The translations under genes and the position numbers were made by a program. From assembly GCA_030762935.1 (NCBI GenBank), contig CM060881.1, forward strand, positions 101,168,001 to 101,232,000: DNA of 64,000 nt, given 5' to 3'. The stretch comes from Hymenopus coronatus. Lineage: Eukaryota; Arthropoda; Insecta; Mantodea; Hymenopodidae. Position 1 is the first letter of the stretch. Each line of letters starts with the position of its first letter. The notes under the pieces were generated by a model. It had not been told where the DNA came from, made no database searches, and was given only the letters and a program-made list of their open reading frames with translations. Shown here in pieces: positions 33,171 through 45,511 of this stretch.

Positions 33171-34059
33171 GCTACAGTATGTATATATGATTCTCGCAGA
33201 GACACGAATAGCCAAATTCAAAAATTTCTTTCCTTATAATAGTTTACTTTTAAGAGGTCTAATATACACATAACTATTGATTTCTGAAGTCCCACGGTTT
33301 GAAAAGCTACTCTAAACATTTTAGAAGAAATTTATTTTAGTATTCCAATTTTTATTTCAGATTATTATGTTGCAATAAAGAGTTTAGCATTTTAATTTTA
33401 GATTTCCTTATACTGCATCAATCTCTAGCATTATAAGCTTTATTTTCATTATGCATACTTGCATTGACTTGCATAGCTGGTGGTGAAACGGATAGACTAT
33501 GTAGAACAGAACTTTTAATGCATTTCATGGTGTAACATTTTCAAGAGTGAACGTACCTAAAATTCGTAAGCTTTTGTTCTTGCCTTCTTGCCCCGAAAGC
33601 AAATAGAACAGCTGCCCGAATTTGCAATGTACTTACCACACTCTTATAAAAAAGTCCAAAAGGAGATCACAACGGCTCAGAATACTCTTGGGTCCAGGAA
33701 TCCTTTTCATATTTGTTCAGTGCCATCCTAGTGGCAAACGTTTTTATACAGACTTTTAAATGTCTTTGTCGCAGTGACTCTAGATAAACTGTAGTAGCTA
33801 CATTCTTTTCATCTTCTGGTTGCTTTTCTTTCTACAGCCTAGCACAAAATGTAATGCAATTTGTTCTAGACGAAAAAATGAAATGATCCTAAAAGTCATA
33901 TAAATTAAGATTCTCATAGTATTAGGGATGTAATATATAATTATAAAGTCTGTTACGGGGTATAGGGAAGTGCAGATATTTGTATTGTTAATTGAGGACA
34001 GCTTAATGAACAATATTGCATAATGTTTCTTAATTATTAAGAGTATATCTAGTATATTT
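33171..34059. other. Unassigned AT-rich stretch
   Basis: No family recognised. The region around 33480-33780 has more balanced base composition but no domain. Confidence 0.45.
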
Positions 34060-34228
34060 TTAGGTTGGTTAGTACCTACAACTAGGGATGGGACGCACAG
34101 ACCATAAGTGTTCATTTTCCCGAAGAGCCTGCGGCGAAGTACGCAACGGTAAGTGATGTATCGGAACTGAGTTCAAATGCTTTCTGAAAGGTGAGGGACG
34201 TCATACTACCTAAGCTAGTACATCACAC
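34060..34228 (+). repeat. Dispersed repeat family G, copy 2
   Basis: taggttggttagtacctaca to gtcatactacctaagc aligns by eye with 18485-18662. It is old and unclassified. Confidence 0.45.
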
Positions 34229-35149
34229 ATTCAGGTGTGAAAACTGGGAACAAAATTAATAGTCTATACTGACAGGCATGGCTTATTTCGGACGCGGTTA
34301 AGGCTATACAAAATGCATCGCGCAGTAAATTAGTGATTGTAGAAAAAGTGTTTGACGAAGAGAAAAAACAACACATCGAAGTGAATGCGTATGAAGGTGC
34401 CATTTATAAAAATATCTATATCTGTACCCCTAACATTTTTATATATAACAATGTAGCAGGATTTCTCCTGTTTTGGCACACGTTTTTTGTCTTTATGAAA
34501 GTCTTCTAGCGTTTCCTTTACCAATATGTTGGTGACTATAGGCTGCTTTATAAAGTGCCTCATTTGACATACTATATATTCTCTAGTTAAATGGATAAGC
34601 GACGACTGGCGAGTATTTTAGTGAAGAAAGTTTTCATATATATTTTCTCAGTTATTTTATATAAACATTTTATAATCTTATAAAAATCCAATGGCTGATA
34701 TAGCTCAAAATATACCATAATTCCAAATGTTTCTTACTTGTTTCCCTTCAACTGTTGTTTCACCCTTTCGGCATTTTAAATCAAAGTTTTGTTTCTCCTC
34801 CTTTTTGTATTTAGAGCCTTTGAAGGAGGGTGCACAAGTATTTAAGTCTCTTGTTTGTCTGCGGATTCTTATCCAATATGTTCGAAATACCCCGCATTAT
34901 CTTTTGGAAACTGCTACTTGGAGGGCACGCCTGGGAGGCTTTAGAAGGCCTTTCCGTCCCAGAATTGAATTTATTTAAGCTGTATTTACATCGATTCTAA
35001 GCAGTTCAGCCTACTTTGCACTGCGCACCAGTTCTTTTCCCACTCTATTTTAACTCCGTTTGAGAATGAGTGTTGAACTGCACAATTTTGTTTTCTTATT
35101 TGTTTCCTAATTTTCTTTCTTTTTTCATTCTTTGATCCCCATGTACATA
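34229..35149. other. Unassigned stretch
   Basis: An 83-codon open frame (34727-34978, ending LETATWRARLGGFRRPF) looks less random than its surroundings but matches no family I recognise. Confidence 0.4.
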
Positions 35150-35905
35150 CATAATGGATAGAGAAGGTACTGTATTCCACCTAAAAACTCGATGTCGTAA
35201 TTACACCGAAAATATGAGTTTTGAGGTACCTTGAGTTCAGAAATACAATTTTTAGAAAAAGGTCCGTGTGTGTCTGTGGACAGTCTAGATCAAAAACAAG
35301 AAACCGGTTAAATACCAAACTACCCTTTATATGGAACATTTTTACCAACATTTTGATTTACTCGAAAATGACTAATAATATTTTGATTAACAAACCATAT
35401 ATTCAAATTATTTATGTCACAAATAAAATGCATATTTTGAATTTTCTAGGAATTGTCTTTGAGGATTCCTTTATTCTGGTTGAATTTTGCACAATTTTAC
35501 ATAATGGTCAAACCACAAGACAAACTTACTACACAAATAATGTAGATTCGTTAAAACACATAATTTATATCAGATACGCTTTTCTTGCAGAATTAACCGT
35601 TTTCGAAATATTCATTGTCATTGGTTCCAGTTTTAAACTAATTAACTTTTCTGAAAAGGGAGCTGGAAAGCGAACCGAACCTCAATTGTTTCACATAGCG
35701 ACCACCTTTTAAAAAATTTGACTATTGCTTTAGCCCAGTGTATTCCCTTAATACCCTTACACCTACAAGGAAGCAAGTAATAATTCAATTCTCCTAATGT
35801 ATATCTAGATTAGAATGACGTAGATAAAAGAATAATCTTTTAAAGAATAGTTGGTATTTGGAACCACTAGAGAAAGTTATATGAATGGAACACATCAGAC
35901 TTTTT
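35150..35905. mobile_element. FB family, reversed loop plus R arm
   Basis: Reversed loop from tacataatggatagagaagg, then R arm from acaatttttagaaaaaggtc to gaatggaacacatcagac and a T-run. Because stops are few, a 163-codon frame (35221-35712) crosses it. Its translation is AT-rich filler and other FB copies do not preserve it. Confidence 0.7.
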
Positions 35906-37076
35906 TTTTTATTTTCACACTTTTAAATAGTTTTAGTTTCATTGATCATTTATCTCCCACTTCTACAAATGCACGAGTTGTGGGCAAAATCTAGGATTCC
36001 GTCTAACTTTTAGAGCTAGGCTTGATATTTTTCTTATATTAGAAAATGTAACAAAACCGCTCTTTTTCTTCAACAAACAAACCATTCCTTCCAAAAACTG
36101 ACTACAATCGCATCTTCTCACTAATAACTTACCTCAATATTTTTATAACAATTCTGCTTTACTGTTTCTTTTCGACGTTTGCCACGGCGGTGTTACAGCT
36201 CGTTACGAATTTCGAACCCCATTCAACATTTGCACGCGATATGCATTTCTAGTGAAAAATAAACTTTCGGGAGGGCTTCGTTACCCTTTTTATATTTCTC
36301 GATCACGTTACTGAAAACTTTCAGAAACATTCGCACGTGCAAACTGTCACAAACTCACTCAGGAGTAACAACGCGGGCTCGCGTCAACGACCTTCCGACA
36401 CCAAGGTGTATCAATCACAGCTGCGGTGTCAAAAGAACTTGCCGCCGGCACAAGTAGTGTCCTCTAACGCAAGAGTAACAATGGACGTCATCAGCTATGA
36501 ATTGTGTTTGGCTTTTTAGCCTGATTTGGTCTCAGCGTTTCCAAGAACGTTCAAGCTTTCGTCGTCCAGCAGGTTTATCAGTAGTGCAGTTTAGGTGTTC
36601 TTGAGTTTGGCATTATTTCAACGTTTTCTTTCTAATTTTATCCGTATCTATTGTTTCTGATATACCTGGCACATTAAGCTGTTGTCTTACCTATAATACA
36701 TATTTTAATGATACGAAAAAGTCTCATTTCTGCGGCTTCTAACTTTTGTAATTGGTCCGCTGTTATTGTCCAACACAAAACACATGATTTAGATCATACA
36801 TATCTTTTTGGTGGAGTAACCATTTCCGAGAAATTCCTTGTTATTTGATTCAATTTAAAATTACTTATTTCAAAGTATCCGTTTTTCTTGCACCCGGTCA
36901 AAAATAGGGCAAAAGCATCATATAGCGATCAAGTTGGAAAGATTGACTATTCGTAATATTTGGTATAATTAGCTATTCCTTTTATCTGGAAGGAAGTATG
37001 TGATAATATCATTTATTCAAATGCTTATTTGGATTATCGTGAATTGGTTAGAATAGTTTTTTTTTCTTTAAAGAAC

Positions 37077-37112
<36 letters not shown>

Positions 37113-37249
37113 AGAATGGGTACAAAAACTCATGTATATGTACACACATAATATTTTCTAAAATTATTTATTTTATTATTAACGGATTCTCAAAGGGATA
37201 TTGCGATAAAATACTTCCTATATTTTACATAGGTAAAGATAAAGGTATA
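35906..37249. other. Unassigned, with an FB scrap and an oligo(T) tract
   Basis: Bases 36765-36890 are an R-arm scrap (atctttttggtggagtaacc, attccttgttatttgattca). A 32-base T-run lies at 37079-37110. The part at 36180-36600 is less AT-rich but unrecognised. Confidence 0.5.
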
Positions 37250-37800
37250 GGCTATAGAACGGCAGGGATACTTCACCACCGTGACTTTTATAGATCTTTG
37301 CACAATAACACCTCCTAAGAAAGAGATGAAGTGAGGGAACCACAGGCGGCCACAGTTTGGGTGCGGACAGGTCACAGAATCATGCGGAAGTCCCTAATTG
37401 TTTGGCTAAAAGCTTTTAATCTCCGTACTAGGAGTGCCACGCACTCCCCAACATCACGGGTGCCGGTGTCAGCAAGGGAACCGTCCCTGGCCCTGAGCAT
37501 AGCGACAACAATGCCGCCTCAACATCCAAAACAGCGTTCACAAAGTGCATGCATCTGCGCGCCACCTGCCAGCACTACCACACACTACGAGCCCGGAAGC
37601 ATATACACATGCACCACACACCTGAAAGATGATAAGGGAATGCCATGAAAGGAAATAAGCGAAAGGAAGTCGTGAAGAATGACTTAGGCATTCGCCTAAA
37701 TAACAAGGAGAAACCCCAAGTCAGAGTCCGCGGTCGAAGCGGATCGAACGCGAGTCGCAGCTGTTAAGCGGCCCTATCTCGCTCGGTCTTTCCTACAGAG
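37250..37800 (-). mobile_element. Probable long tRNA-derived SINE (SINE-D)
   Basis: On the minus strand, a tRNA-like head (aagaccgagcgagatagggc, with gcgttcgatccgcttcg as B-box) is followed by about 450 bp of GC-richer body (gtgtgtggtgcatgtgtata, gggagtgcgtggcactcc). Only one copy is present in the window, so the family call is tentative. Composition is clearly unlike the FB and intergenic DNA around it. Confidence 0.45.
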
Positions 37801-37808
37801 AGTAAAAA

Positions 37809-38706
37809 TCTGATGTGTTGCATTCACATGACTTTCTCTGCCTATTCTGCAAACAAACTATTCTTAGAAAAGATTATGCTTCTATCTACATCATACTGAA
37901 CGAGATAAACATTAACACAGACTTAGTTTCTCATAAGATAAAGGAAAAAAAGGGATATACCAGGCTAAAGCGATAGTCAAAGGTTTTAAAAGCCGTCAAT
38001 ATGTGAACAATTGAAGTTCGATTTGAAGAAACGAGGGGAACTCCATTTGAGAAGATGCATAGTTTAAAACTTAAATTAATAAAAAGGAATATATCGGAAA
38101 CAGTCAACTCTACAACAAAACTGTATACGACATAATTGTTGTTTTAACGATATCTACACTTTTTGCTTAGTGAGTTTTGGTGTATCTCTTACGGTATACG
38201 AGTTATTCAAAATTTAATAAAATTCATCCAGGATGAACAGATCTTCATAAGCTAGTCTCAGAAAATTCAATCTATACATTTTATTTATGATGTGAATATC
38301 TTTAAAAAGGATATTTTAATCAAAATCATTAGGGCAATTTTTGAGAAATTCAAAATTTTCCTTGTAAAGGATAGTTGGAAGTGGGAGAATTTTCTTGAAA
38401 ATCTTCATGTCGCATACTTGGAAGATAGTGAACTTAAATATCAAGTTTTCGTTTCGAGTTATGGTGTCCACAGACAGACAGACAGACAGACAGACAGATA
38501 GACAGATAGACAGACAGATAGACAGATAGACAGATAGACAGATAGACAGACAGACATTGACACATAGACCTTTTACTAAAAATGCTTTTTCTAACTAAGG
38601 ACCCTCAAAACATATTCCGGTAAAATCTCGGTATCGACATTTTTGGTGGAATACAAAACCTTCTCTATCTACTATGTACATTGCACATACGGGCTACAGA
38701 AGGTAA
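37809..38706. mobile_element. FB family, F arm plus loop, with CAGA/GATA tract
   Basis: tctgatgtgttgcattcaca to the loop end near ctacagaaggta. The internal microsatellite position, CA in other copies, here holds CAGA/GATA repeats (38470-38555). Confidence 0.75.
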
Positions 38707-39990
38707 AAATATAATCGTTCTCATTTTCTTCGAGTTGCTGGGATGTTTCAAGCATCTTTTTTCTTAATACACCACATTGTTGGTTTGGAAATGGTTGTAA
38801 AATTCATATGAATGAGGAAAAGAGGGAAACGAGTGCAGTTGTGGAAAGGAGGAAAACACGGAGGAACGGTTTAATCCGTGGAGATAAGAACACGATGCGC
38901 GGTTACATATATGTTAAGCGAACTGCGCAAACAAGGGCTTACTATAGCAAGAGTATGGACAAGATATGCATGGTGTAATTTACATAGGAGACGGAAGATG
39001 CCTCCCTCTAGTTTGCATAAGGTAAGCAGGAAGGCTGCTGGTTGTATCTGCCGACGGAGCTGAGTGCCACATACACCTAATTCTATTCCGTATGCTTTGT
39101 ACTAACTGATTCGCAAAACAACAGCGGATTTTACAGGTAGAAGTTTGTGGATTTTCTCTTTTCTACATACAGATTAACCATTAAAATAATTAATAAAATA
39201 TAAGTATGAACAAAATAAAGTTTGCTCTCATTTATAACTTGAACCTAGCTTAATTAACACCCTTGAGATTTTACGTATTTAATAAATAAATAGTAAAAGC
39301 ATCCCTATGGTAATTCAACTGTGAAATTTGACAATGGTGAAAAATAAAAAAAGAAAATAATATTTTGTTTCATAATAAAATTATATGAATTCCTAACCTT
39401 AAGGGCATTCGAAATTCCCAATCCTGCCAATGTTAAAGCTTGTCCCATAGCTCAGCAACTGTTTAAAATAATGAGCTAAATTTTCAAGGTGTATTCAGCA
39501 ATATCTTTACAGTTGATTGGTGAAAAATAGAATACTTCTGTTTATTATAAGGAACGGTATGTTTTTTTAACAAAGATCTAAAAATTAAATTTGCGATACA
39601 AATTTCAGCCCTTTGTGTCAATTAGTTTCTGAGATAATTGGGCATTTGTGTAGAAAAATTTACTTCTTAAGATATAACATTTAAAAAAATTAAATAAAAA
39701 AGTAATCTATATTTCCAAACACAACTTTGCAGTACTTCGATACTCTCACATGAAGGCAATATGAGTGGAATGCCAATGCTGCCAATAACTATAGTAAAAC
39801 TTTTGATCACAGTAAAGAAGATCCTTTCTCTAATACGAGCATTTATTAAGTTATTGCTTTTTTACCAACTGAGTGTACCAAAATGTTCTAAAAAGCTACT
39901 ACCCAGGACTATTTTCAACAATATTTTTTAACTACTTATAGTTAGCGTACCTCTTAAAAATTAAACCAAAATGAGTGAGAGACTCAAAAT
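38707..39990. other. Unassigned AT-rich stretch
   Basis: No family recognised. A 61-codon frame at 38878-39063 has no domain. Confidence 0.45.
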
Positions 39991-39991
39991 A

Positions 39992-40630
39992 CAGGGTCAT
40001 TAAAAAAGGTTGCAGCAATTTAAAAAAAAACATAGCTCAGGAACTATTTGAGACATTAAAACGAGTATTTACCAACTCAAAACGTTTTTTTCTTACCTTA
40101 TAATGTTTCTATGTGAGCTCTGGTGTTTCTCTGCAAACATCTAGGCGATATTGTATTTCGGCCCAACAGCACTGGATCATTAGACGTAATTGTTGCAACA
40201 GGATGAGTGATCCTTGGCCTTAAATAGTGCAGAGCTCTCATCGGTTCACAATGTTTCTTTTCGTATCCTCATAAAAAAAGTCAAGTCGGAGCTTCTAGGA
40301 GGATATTGAATAGAACCGGACCTACCAATCGACCGATCAGGAAATACTGCATGCAGAGCGTCTCGAACTTGTAGAGAAAAGTGAGGGGGCGCGCCATCTT
40401 GTTGAAATAATAAAGTTACGTTATTTTCTTCTCCAATTCGGTCTACTTGCAGGAAAACGCATTGTTCTAGTATGTCTGAGTAAACATGTCTTGAGATGTT
40501 CTGCTCAAAAAGAAACAAAGGGCAATGGCCTAATCGTGCATTTAACCGCACCACACGTTTACTTTTGTAATACCTCTGTCATATTCAAAATGTTCATTGG
40601 GCGATTCAGAACCCCAAATTCTAGAATTAT
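39992..40630 (-). pseudogene. DUF4817-type transposase, catalytic part remnant
   Basis: The plus strand begins TA-CAGGGTCATT at 39990, the same CAGGG end as the element at 20594. The minus-strand frame 40554-40246 carries the second-Asp block LLFQQDGAPPHFSLQVRD, then FPDRSIGRSGSIQYPPRSSD (the third catalytic Asp region) followed by LTF. The minus-strand sequence upstream (towards 40630) is lost, where SINE-A material begins. The N-terminal DNA-binding half is missing, so this copy is complementary to the relic at 20594 but is a different subfamily by its end sequence. Confidence 0.75.
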
Positions 40631-40978
40631 ACACACGGTTTCTGTGAGAAAACAATTAAAATTATCCATAATAGTTGGCTATACTATAAATCCTGGGACT
40701 TAAAGTACTTACCACATTATAAATCGCCATTGTGGTTGTCATCTCAAAATAATTTGGGGTCATCTTGTGGTTTACCGGGAAACATGCGAGTCAGTTGAGA
40801 AATTCAATGCTATGCCGGCGTGTTGTCACGGTATCTCAGTGGTAGAGCAACCGGCTAGAGACCGGGGGCGATCCGTGATTCAAATGCCGGCTATGGCATT
40901 GCATTTTTCAGTCTGGCTCTACCTATCCGACTTCTGTCCTACACACGATTTCTGTGAGAAAACGATTAAAATTATCAC
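40631..40978 (+). mobile_element. SINE-A, near complete, preceded by a second SINE-A tail
   Basis: The tail piece acacacggtttctgtgagaa (40631-40667) recurs at the end of the full copy (about 40941-40978). Between them lie the leader (ttaaagtacttaccacatta, tgtggtttaccgggaaacat), the core (tatctcagtggtagagcaac, gattcaaatgccggc) and the tail. Two copies head to tail are likely. Confidence 0.7.
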
Positions 40979-40984
40979 ATTTAA

Positions 40985-41068
40985 AAACTGCCAGTCTGGC
41001 CAGATTTGAACCCACTACTTTGAGATCAGAAGACCAACACCTAACCAACTGGGCTACTCAGACCGACT
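40985..41068 (-). mobile_element. tRNA-like core of another SINE
   Basis: Minus strand: agtagcccagttggttaggt and ggttcaaatctggcc form A- and B-boxes about 50 bp apart. It adjoins SINE-C. I cannot tell a true tRNA pseudogene from a SINE head here. Confidence 0.4.
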
Positions 41069-41071
41069 GTG

Positions 41072-41575
41072 TATGTGTGGGTGTGTTCGTAATTCCAGAA
41101 CGGTCTGGAAGCAGCCAGTTATTTTGCTAAGAGTATAGGATGACATATGAGTATTATCAACCGTTGGCCGAAATTTGACAGCGGGGAAAAAGCCACCGTG
41201 AGAATCTATAGCATACTCCAAAGAGTTCTTCATGTCAACGCGAGGGGCGCTAGGAGCTTCTGCCCAGATTTGACCTAACCCCACCGGGGCCTACAGACAA
41301 CTCCAACGTTACCGCGCCTCCAAGCGCATTCACCACGGAAGGGTGACACCACCGCAGTTCTCGTTGACAATTACAACCGTGAAAGAGATCGGTTGGATGA
41401 AATGAAGATGAAATGAGAGGATAGGAAGTTTGGGAGGATGAAGAAACCTCTCTAATATTTGCTTACTGATCTGAGAAAACCCCTGAGAAACCCATTGATC
41501 AGAGAAGTCGGCCATGGGAATCGGACCCACGACTCCGGAATGCTGGTCCCAGAGCCACATGATTAGGTTGGGTAA
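41072..41575 (-). mobile_element. Long tRNA-derived SINE-C, minus orientation
   Basis: The minus strand starts near tggctctgggaccagcattc and gtgggtccgattccc (tRNA-like B-box). The body holds ttcatcttcatttcatccaa, gagaactgcggtggtgtcac, agctcctagcgcccctcgcg and atgaagaactctttgga. The same order occurs on the plus strand at 55745-56185, so this is a family with a body of about 450 bp. Confidence 0.65.
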
Positions 41576-41843
41576 CTCTTTTGCTAGTGTTTTACACGCG
41601 AGCGTGTCCTTGGTTTGCTTTATCTACAGTGTACCTGCCACGGGGTGAAGTATTGTAGCTCGCTAGATCTATCGGCAGTGACATATTCTGGCGATGTGCA
41701 CTCTTCATCTCCATTTAAGCTCCTTCGCCCGTGCAGCAGCGTCAGCTATCCCTATCTGCTTTCTTATTGTTTCGGTTGCTATCTTGTTCCGTATGTGTTT
41801 TTCTTCCCGTCCTGTCTTGGCAAATTTGGAGCATGAACTTTTG

Positions 41844-41844
<1 letters not shown>

Positions 41845-41879
<35 letters not shown>

Positions 41880-42690
41880 TCTGTAGCCCGCATGTACAAT
41901 GTACATAGTGATTAGAAAAGGTATTGTATTCCACACAAAAATTCGATATTGAGATTTCACCGAAAATATATGTTTTGGGGTCCCCTTAGTCCAAAAAAAG
42001 CATTTTTGGAAAAAGCTCCCTGCGTGTGTGTGTGTGTGTGTGTGTGTTTGTCTGTCTGTCTCTCTGCCTGTGTGTGTCTATAGTTGGAATTTAGGTTTAG
42101 TATCTTCCAATTATGTGACACGAAGATTTCCAAAAAAAGTATTCCCCACCACAAACCACCCTTTACAAGGAAAAAAATCGAAAACTTTGATGTTTTCAAA
42201 AAAGGCTCAAACGATTTTGATTAAAATGCCGTATATTAAAGATATTGACATTCCAAATGAAATGTAAATCATCAATTTTCGGGAATAGCCTCTGAAGACC
42301 TCTTCTGGATGCATTTTGCCGAACTTTTCTTATCTGCTAAACCGTAAGAGATAGAGAAAAAACTTACCTCACAAAAAATGTAAATCTCAAAGCACACAAT
42401 TTATATATTTTTTTGTGTAGGTAGCCGTTTTCGAGATATTCCTTGTTATGTACCTACTTGTCCTTTTCTCAGACAGGCCAAGCAAAGAAGCGATTTGTAA
42501 TGACAGTTGCATAACGATAGATTAAAACATAGCGCAGTTGCCTTCTACTTATAAGGATCTAAGTAAAAAGAACATTTTGCTAATGCTTATCTCGATTAGC
42601 ATTGTATAGAAAGAAGAACAATCTTATGTAATAAGTTTATAGAGCAGCTAGAGTAAGTTATGTGAGTGTAACACATCAATTTCTTTAAAG
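41845..42690. mobile_element. FB family: T-run, reversed loop, R arm
   Basis: A 30-base T-run (41845-41874) leads into a reversed loop (gcatgtacaatgtacatagt, agaaaaggtattgtattcca) and then an R arm from aaaagcatttttggaaaaag with a TG tract (42022-42048). It ends at gtgagtgtaacacatcaa. The F arm is absent. Confidence 0.7.
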
Positions 42691-42805
42691 ACTAGCTTTA
42701 CCACGCATGCAATAGTATTGGCAGTACTACTTTCTTTAGGCATAATTTTAGGAACCCGGAAAAAATTGAGGTTTGTATTTCTTCCATGCCAGGTTGGTAC
42801 GTCTT

Positions 42806-43490
42806 TTTACTTTCTCTATACGCACTATGTTCATAGTGTATAGAGAATGTATTGCACTCCACCAAAAAATTCGATACCGAGATTTCACCGCAAATATATG
42901 TTTTAGGGTCCCCCGATTCCAAAAAAATGTATTTTCAGGAAAAAGGTCCGTGTGTGTGTCCGTGTGTCTGAACACGATAACTCAAAACGAAAAGTCGGGA
43001 AAATACCAAACTTGGTATTTAAGTTTAGTATCTTCCAGGGATGCGACACGAAGATTTTGACAAAAATCCCCCCATTCCAAACTACCCTTTACATGGAACT
43101 TTTTTCGAAAATTTTGATTTTCTAAAAAATGGCTCTAACGATTTTGATTAAAATAGCGTATATTAAAGATATTTACCTGACAAATAAAATGTATATTTTG
43201 AATTTTCTGGGAATAGCATTTGAACCTACTTTACTCTGAATTTTACGAAATTTTGCAGAAGTGCTAAACCGCAAGAGAGAGACAAATTTTTACCACACAA
43301 AAAACCACACATTAAAACACACAATTTATGTTGTATACATTTTTTTCGTGGAGTTGATTGTTCTTGAGATATTCCTTGTTTTTGGTTTAAGCTATAAAAA
43401 CTTATATTTTTCTCAGACAGGACTTTGTGAACTCATGTCCATACAACAAAGGAACTTAAGTCACATAGCAACCAGTGCTTGACTTTGATT
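42806..43490. mobile_element. FB family, reversed loop plus R arm (outer end missing)
   Basis: Starts with an exact-looking loop palindrome (actttctctatacgcactat, catagtgtatagagaatg). The R arm then runs to tcacatagcaaccagtgct and stops. The inner part is very close to consensus. Confidence 0.75.
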
Positions 43491-44378
43491 ATGGGGTAGA
43501 GATGTTAGTTTTCCCCTTCCTTTTATTAATCATTTTGGACTTGCGCTCAGCTTGAGGAATTTTCATCAAGTGTTTTGGAGACACAATCGTAATAATCTTT
43601 TTTAGGTGATTTTCAATGAAAATCCTCCGGTTTTGCTTTTAAGCCATACACTCAAGCTTTTGGCTACCATGTTATTTTGATGCCTTAAGATAACCCTTTT
43701 TTACTTTCAACGCTTAATTTACAGCTTGTATGTTGCATTCATCCCAAAAATGACGTATAATACGTTAGTATAGTATTATATTTAACGTAATAATATGTTG
43801 CTAACACATAAGACATTTATTTGGTAAAATAGAACATTGTACTCTTTTGCCCTGCCATCAGGTATCCCGTTTTAATCAACAAAACATTGAAAGTAAAACA
43901 ATTACTTCCACCAAAACCAACAAAGTAGATGTAGAATTGAGCACACTAAGTATTTACTTTTTCTGTTGAAGTTTAGTTTTTCACTGGAACTGCATAAATA
44001 ATTTACCAAAACAGCACATTTTAGTTTGTTTTAGCACAACTCTCAAAACGTCTTTCATTATCAACAGAACATTTCACACAACAGTTAGTCATTTGTTGTA
44101 TGAATGCAATAAATCCGCAAAAAAACAGATAACATTCTGCTGTGAAAAAAAAAACGGATATCTTGTGTCATATTCTATCCCGTTGGATAAAACCCCTACT
44201 AGCTAGAGCTCATTAGAGCTATTATTTTAACTAGCTCAAACATAAAAATATGAATAATTACAAGAATCTTGTTCTTATTAATTTTAACAATTGGACTTTA
44301 CCATGAATGAAATCAAGGATCCTTAGAATGAGCCTCTTAATAATAAATTGCAGTTTGGTAATAACCTCTTGAATATCA
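43491..44378. other. Unassigned AT-rich stretch
   Basis: No family or domain recognised. Confidence 0.5.
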
Positions 44379-44916
44379 GTCAAGCAGATTGTTCATGTGC
44401 GGAACGCGCTCATTCTTTTCAGATCTTTCATGACTTGTGATCAGCTATAACTGATTAGAGGAAATTCAGGACCAAATATAAAACGAAAGCGAGCTCAGAG
44501 GGATAAGTAAATAAAAAAATTGGTTTAATATGATCCATACAATTTTTTGTTTCCAAATTATATGTGGCGGCGCCGTAACAGAGTGGTTAGACCGCTCACC
44601 TCCCACCTAGGCGGCCCGGGCTTGATCCCAAGCGCCCGCAAGTGGAACTAGTAGTCAAGCAGATTGTTCATGTGCGGAGTACACTCATTGTTTTCAGATA
44701 TTTCAGCTATGACTGTTTAGAGGAAATTCAGGACCAAATATAAAACGAAAGCGAGCTCAGAGGATAAGTAAATAAAAACATTGATTTAATATGATCCATA
44801 CAATTTTTCGTTTACAAATTATATGTGGCGGCGCCTTAGCCGAGTGGTAAGACCGCTCACCTCCCACCTAGGCAGCCCGGGCTTGATCCCAAGCGCCCGC
44901 ATGTGGAACTAGTGGT
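44379..44916 (+). repeat. 275-bp tandem duplication carrying SINE-B heads
   Basis: Copy 1 is 44379-44653 and copy 2 is 44654-44916. Both start gtcaagcagattgttcatgt, contain aaatataaaacgaaagcgag and end with a tRNA-like head (ggcggcgcc..agagtggt or gagtggtaagaccgctcacc, then cccgggcttgatccc). The duplicates differ at a modest number of sites. Copy 2 leads into a complete SINE body; copy 1 stops soon after the head. Confidence 0.85.
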
Positions 44917-45115
44917 GAACGAAGCGGAGTCTAGGTTTCTGCGGTTTCCCCCGCCAATCACTCCACCAATTGCTCCAACAAGCCTCTTTGGGCCGACAAC
45001 TCGTTCCATGTTTTCCATTCTGTGGTTTCGTGACGTTGGCTCCCCGACAGGTTCTGACTTCTAGGCATCCGCTTGTAAGTCCTATGGTGACAGTCCTAAA
45101 CGACTACGAATAAAA
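44826..45115 (+). mobile_element. SINE-B relative, complete
   Basis: Head ttagccgagtggtaagaccg and gggcttgatccc, body with gcggtttcccccgcc (shared with the SINE at 31372-31600), then aactcgttccatgttttcc and a 3' end near cgactacgaataaaaagg. A short A-rich tail follows. Confidence 0.65.
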
Positions 45116-45511
45116 AGGAGAATTTTTTATATATATGCAGCATTATAAAACAAATTTACATTGAGCATGCTTGTGCACGAAACCCGAAGTTCTACTAATG
45201 TGGTTTTTTTGTTTTTTCTATATTTAATGCTTATACTTTATTTACAACTAAAGTTCCTTTTTATGTATTTAATTTATAATGACTCTGTACTGCTTTATTC
45301 ACAGCTTGTCGCTTTATGTGGATCTATTATTTTCGGTATAGCAATTCCTGACGCATAGAAAGTTGGAAAAAGACTTGGAGAAGGAATGTCGCATCTCCAA
45401 CGACTACAAGAGTCAGTTCCTGGATACGGAAGTGAGTGTGAAATAATAACTTCATTGACACACTCACTCGTTGAATGTTGCGAGTATGAAGGGTAATGTT
45501 GATATAATACG
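45116..45511. other. Unassigned, with a hydrophobic 65-codon frame
   Basis: The frame at 45161-45358 is hydrophobic only because the DNA is T-rich. A pyrimidine tract and cag at about 45290-45303 resemble a splice acceptor, but no gene model can be supported. Confidence 0.35.

Noticed and set aside
45161..45358. Small membrane protein gene (65 codons)
   Set aside because: The hydrophobicity follows from T-rich DNA. No homology, codon bias or gene context.
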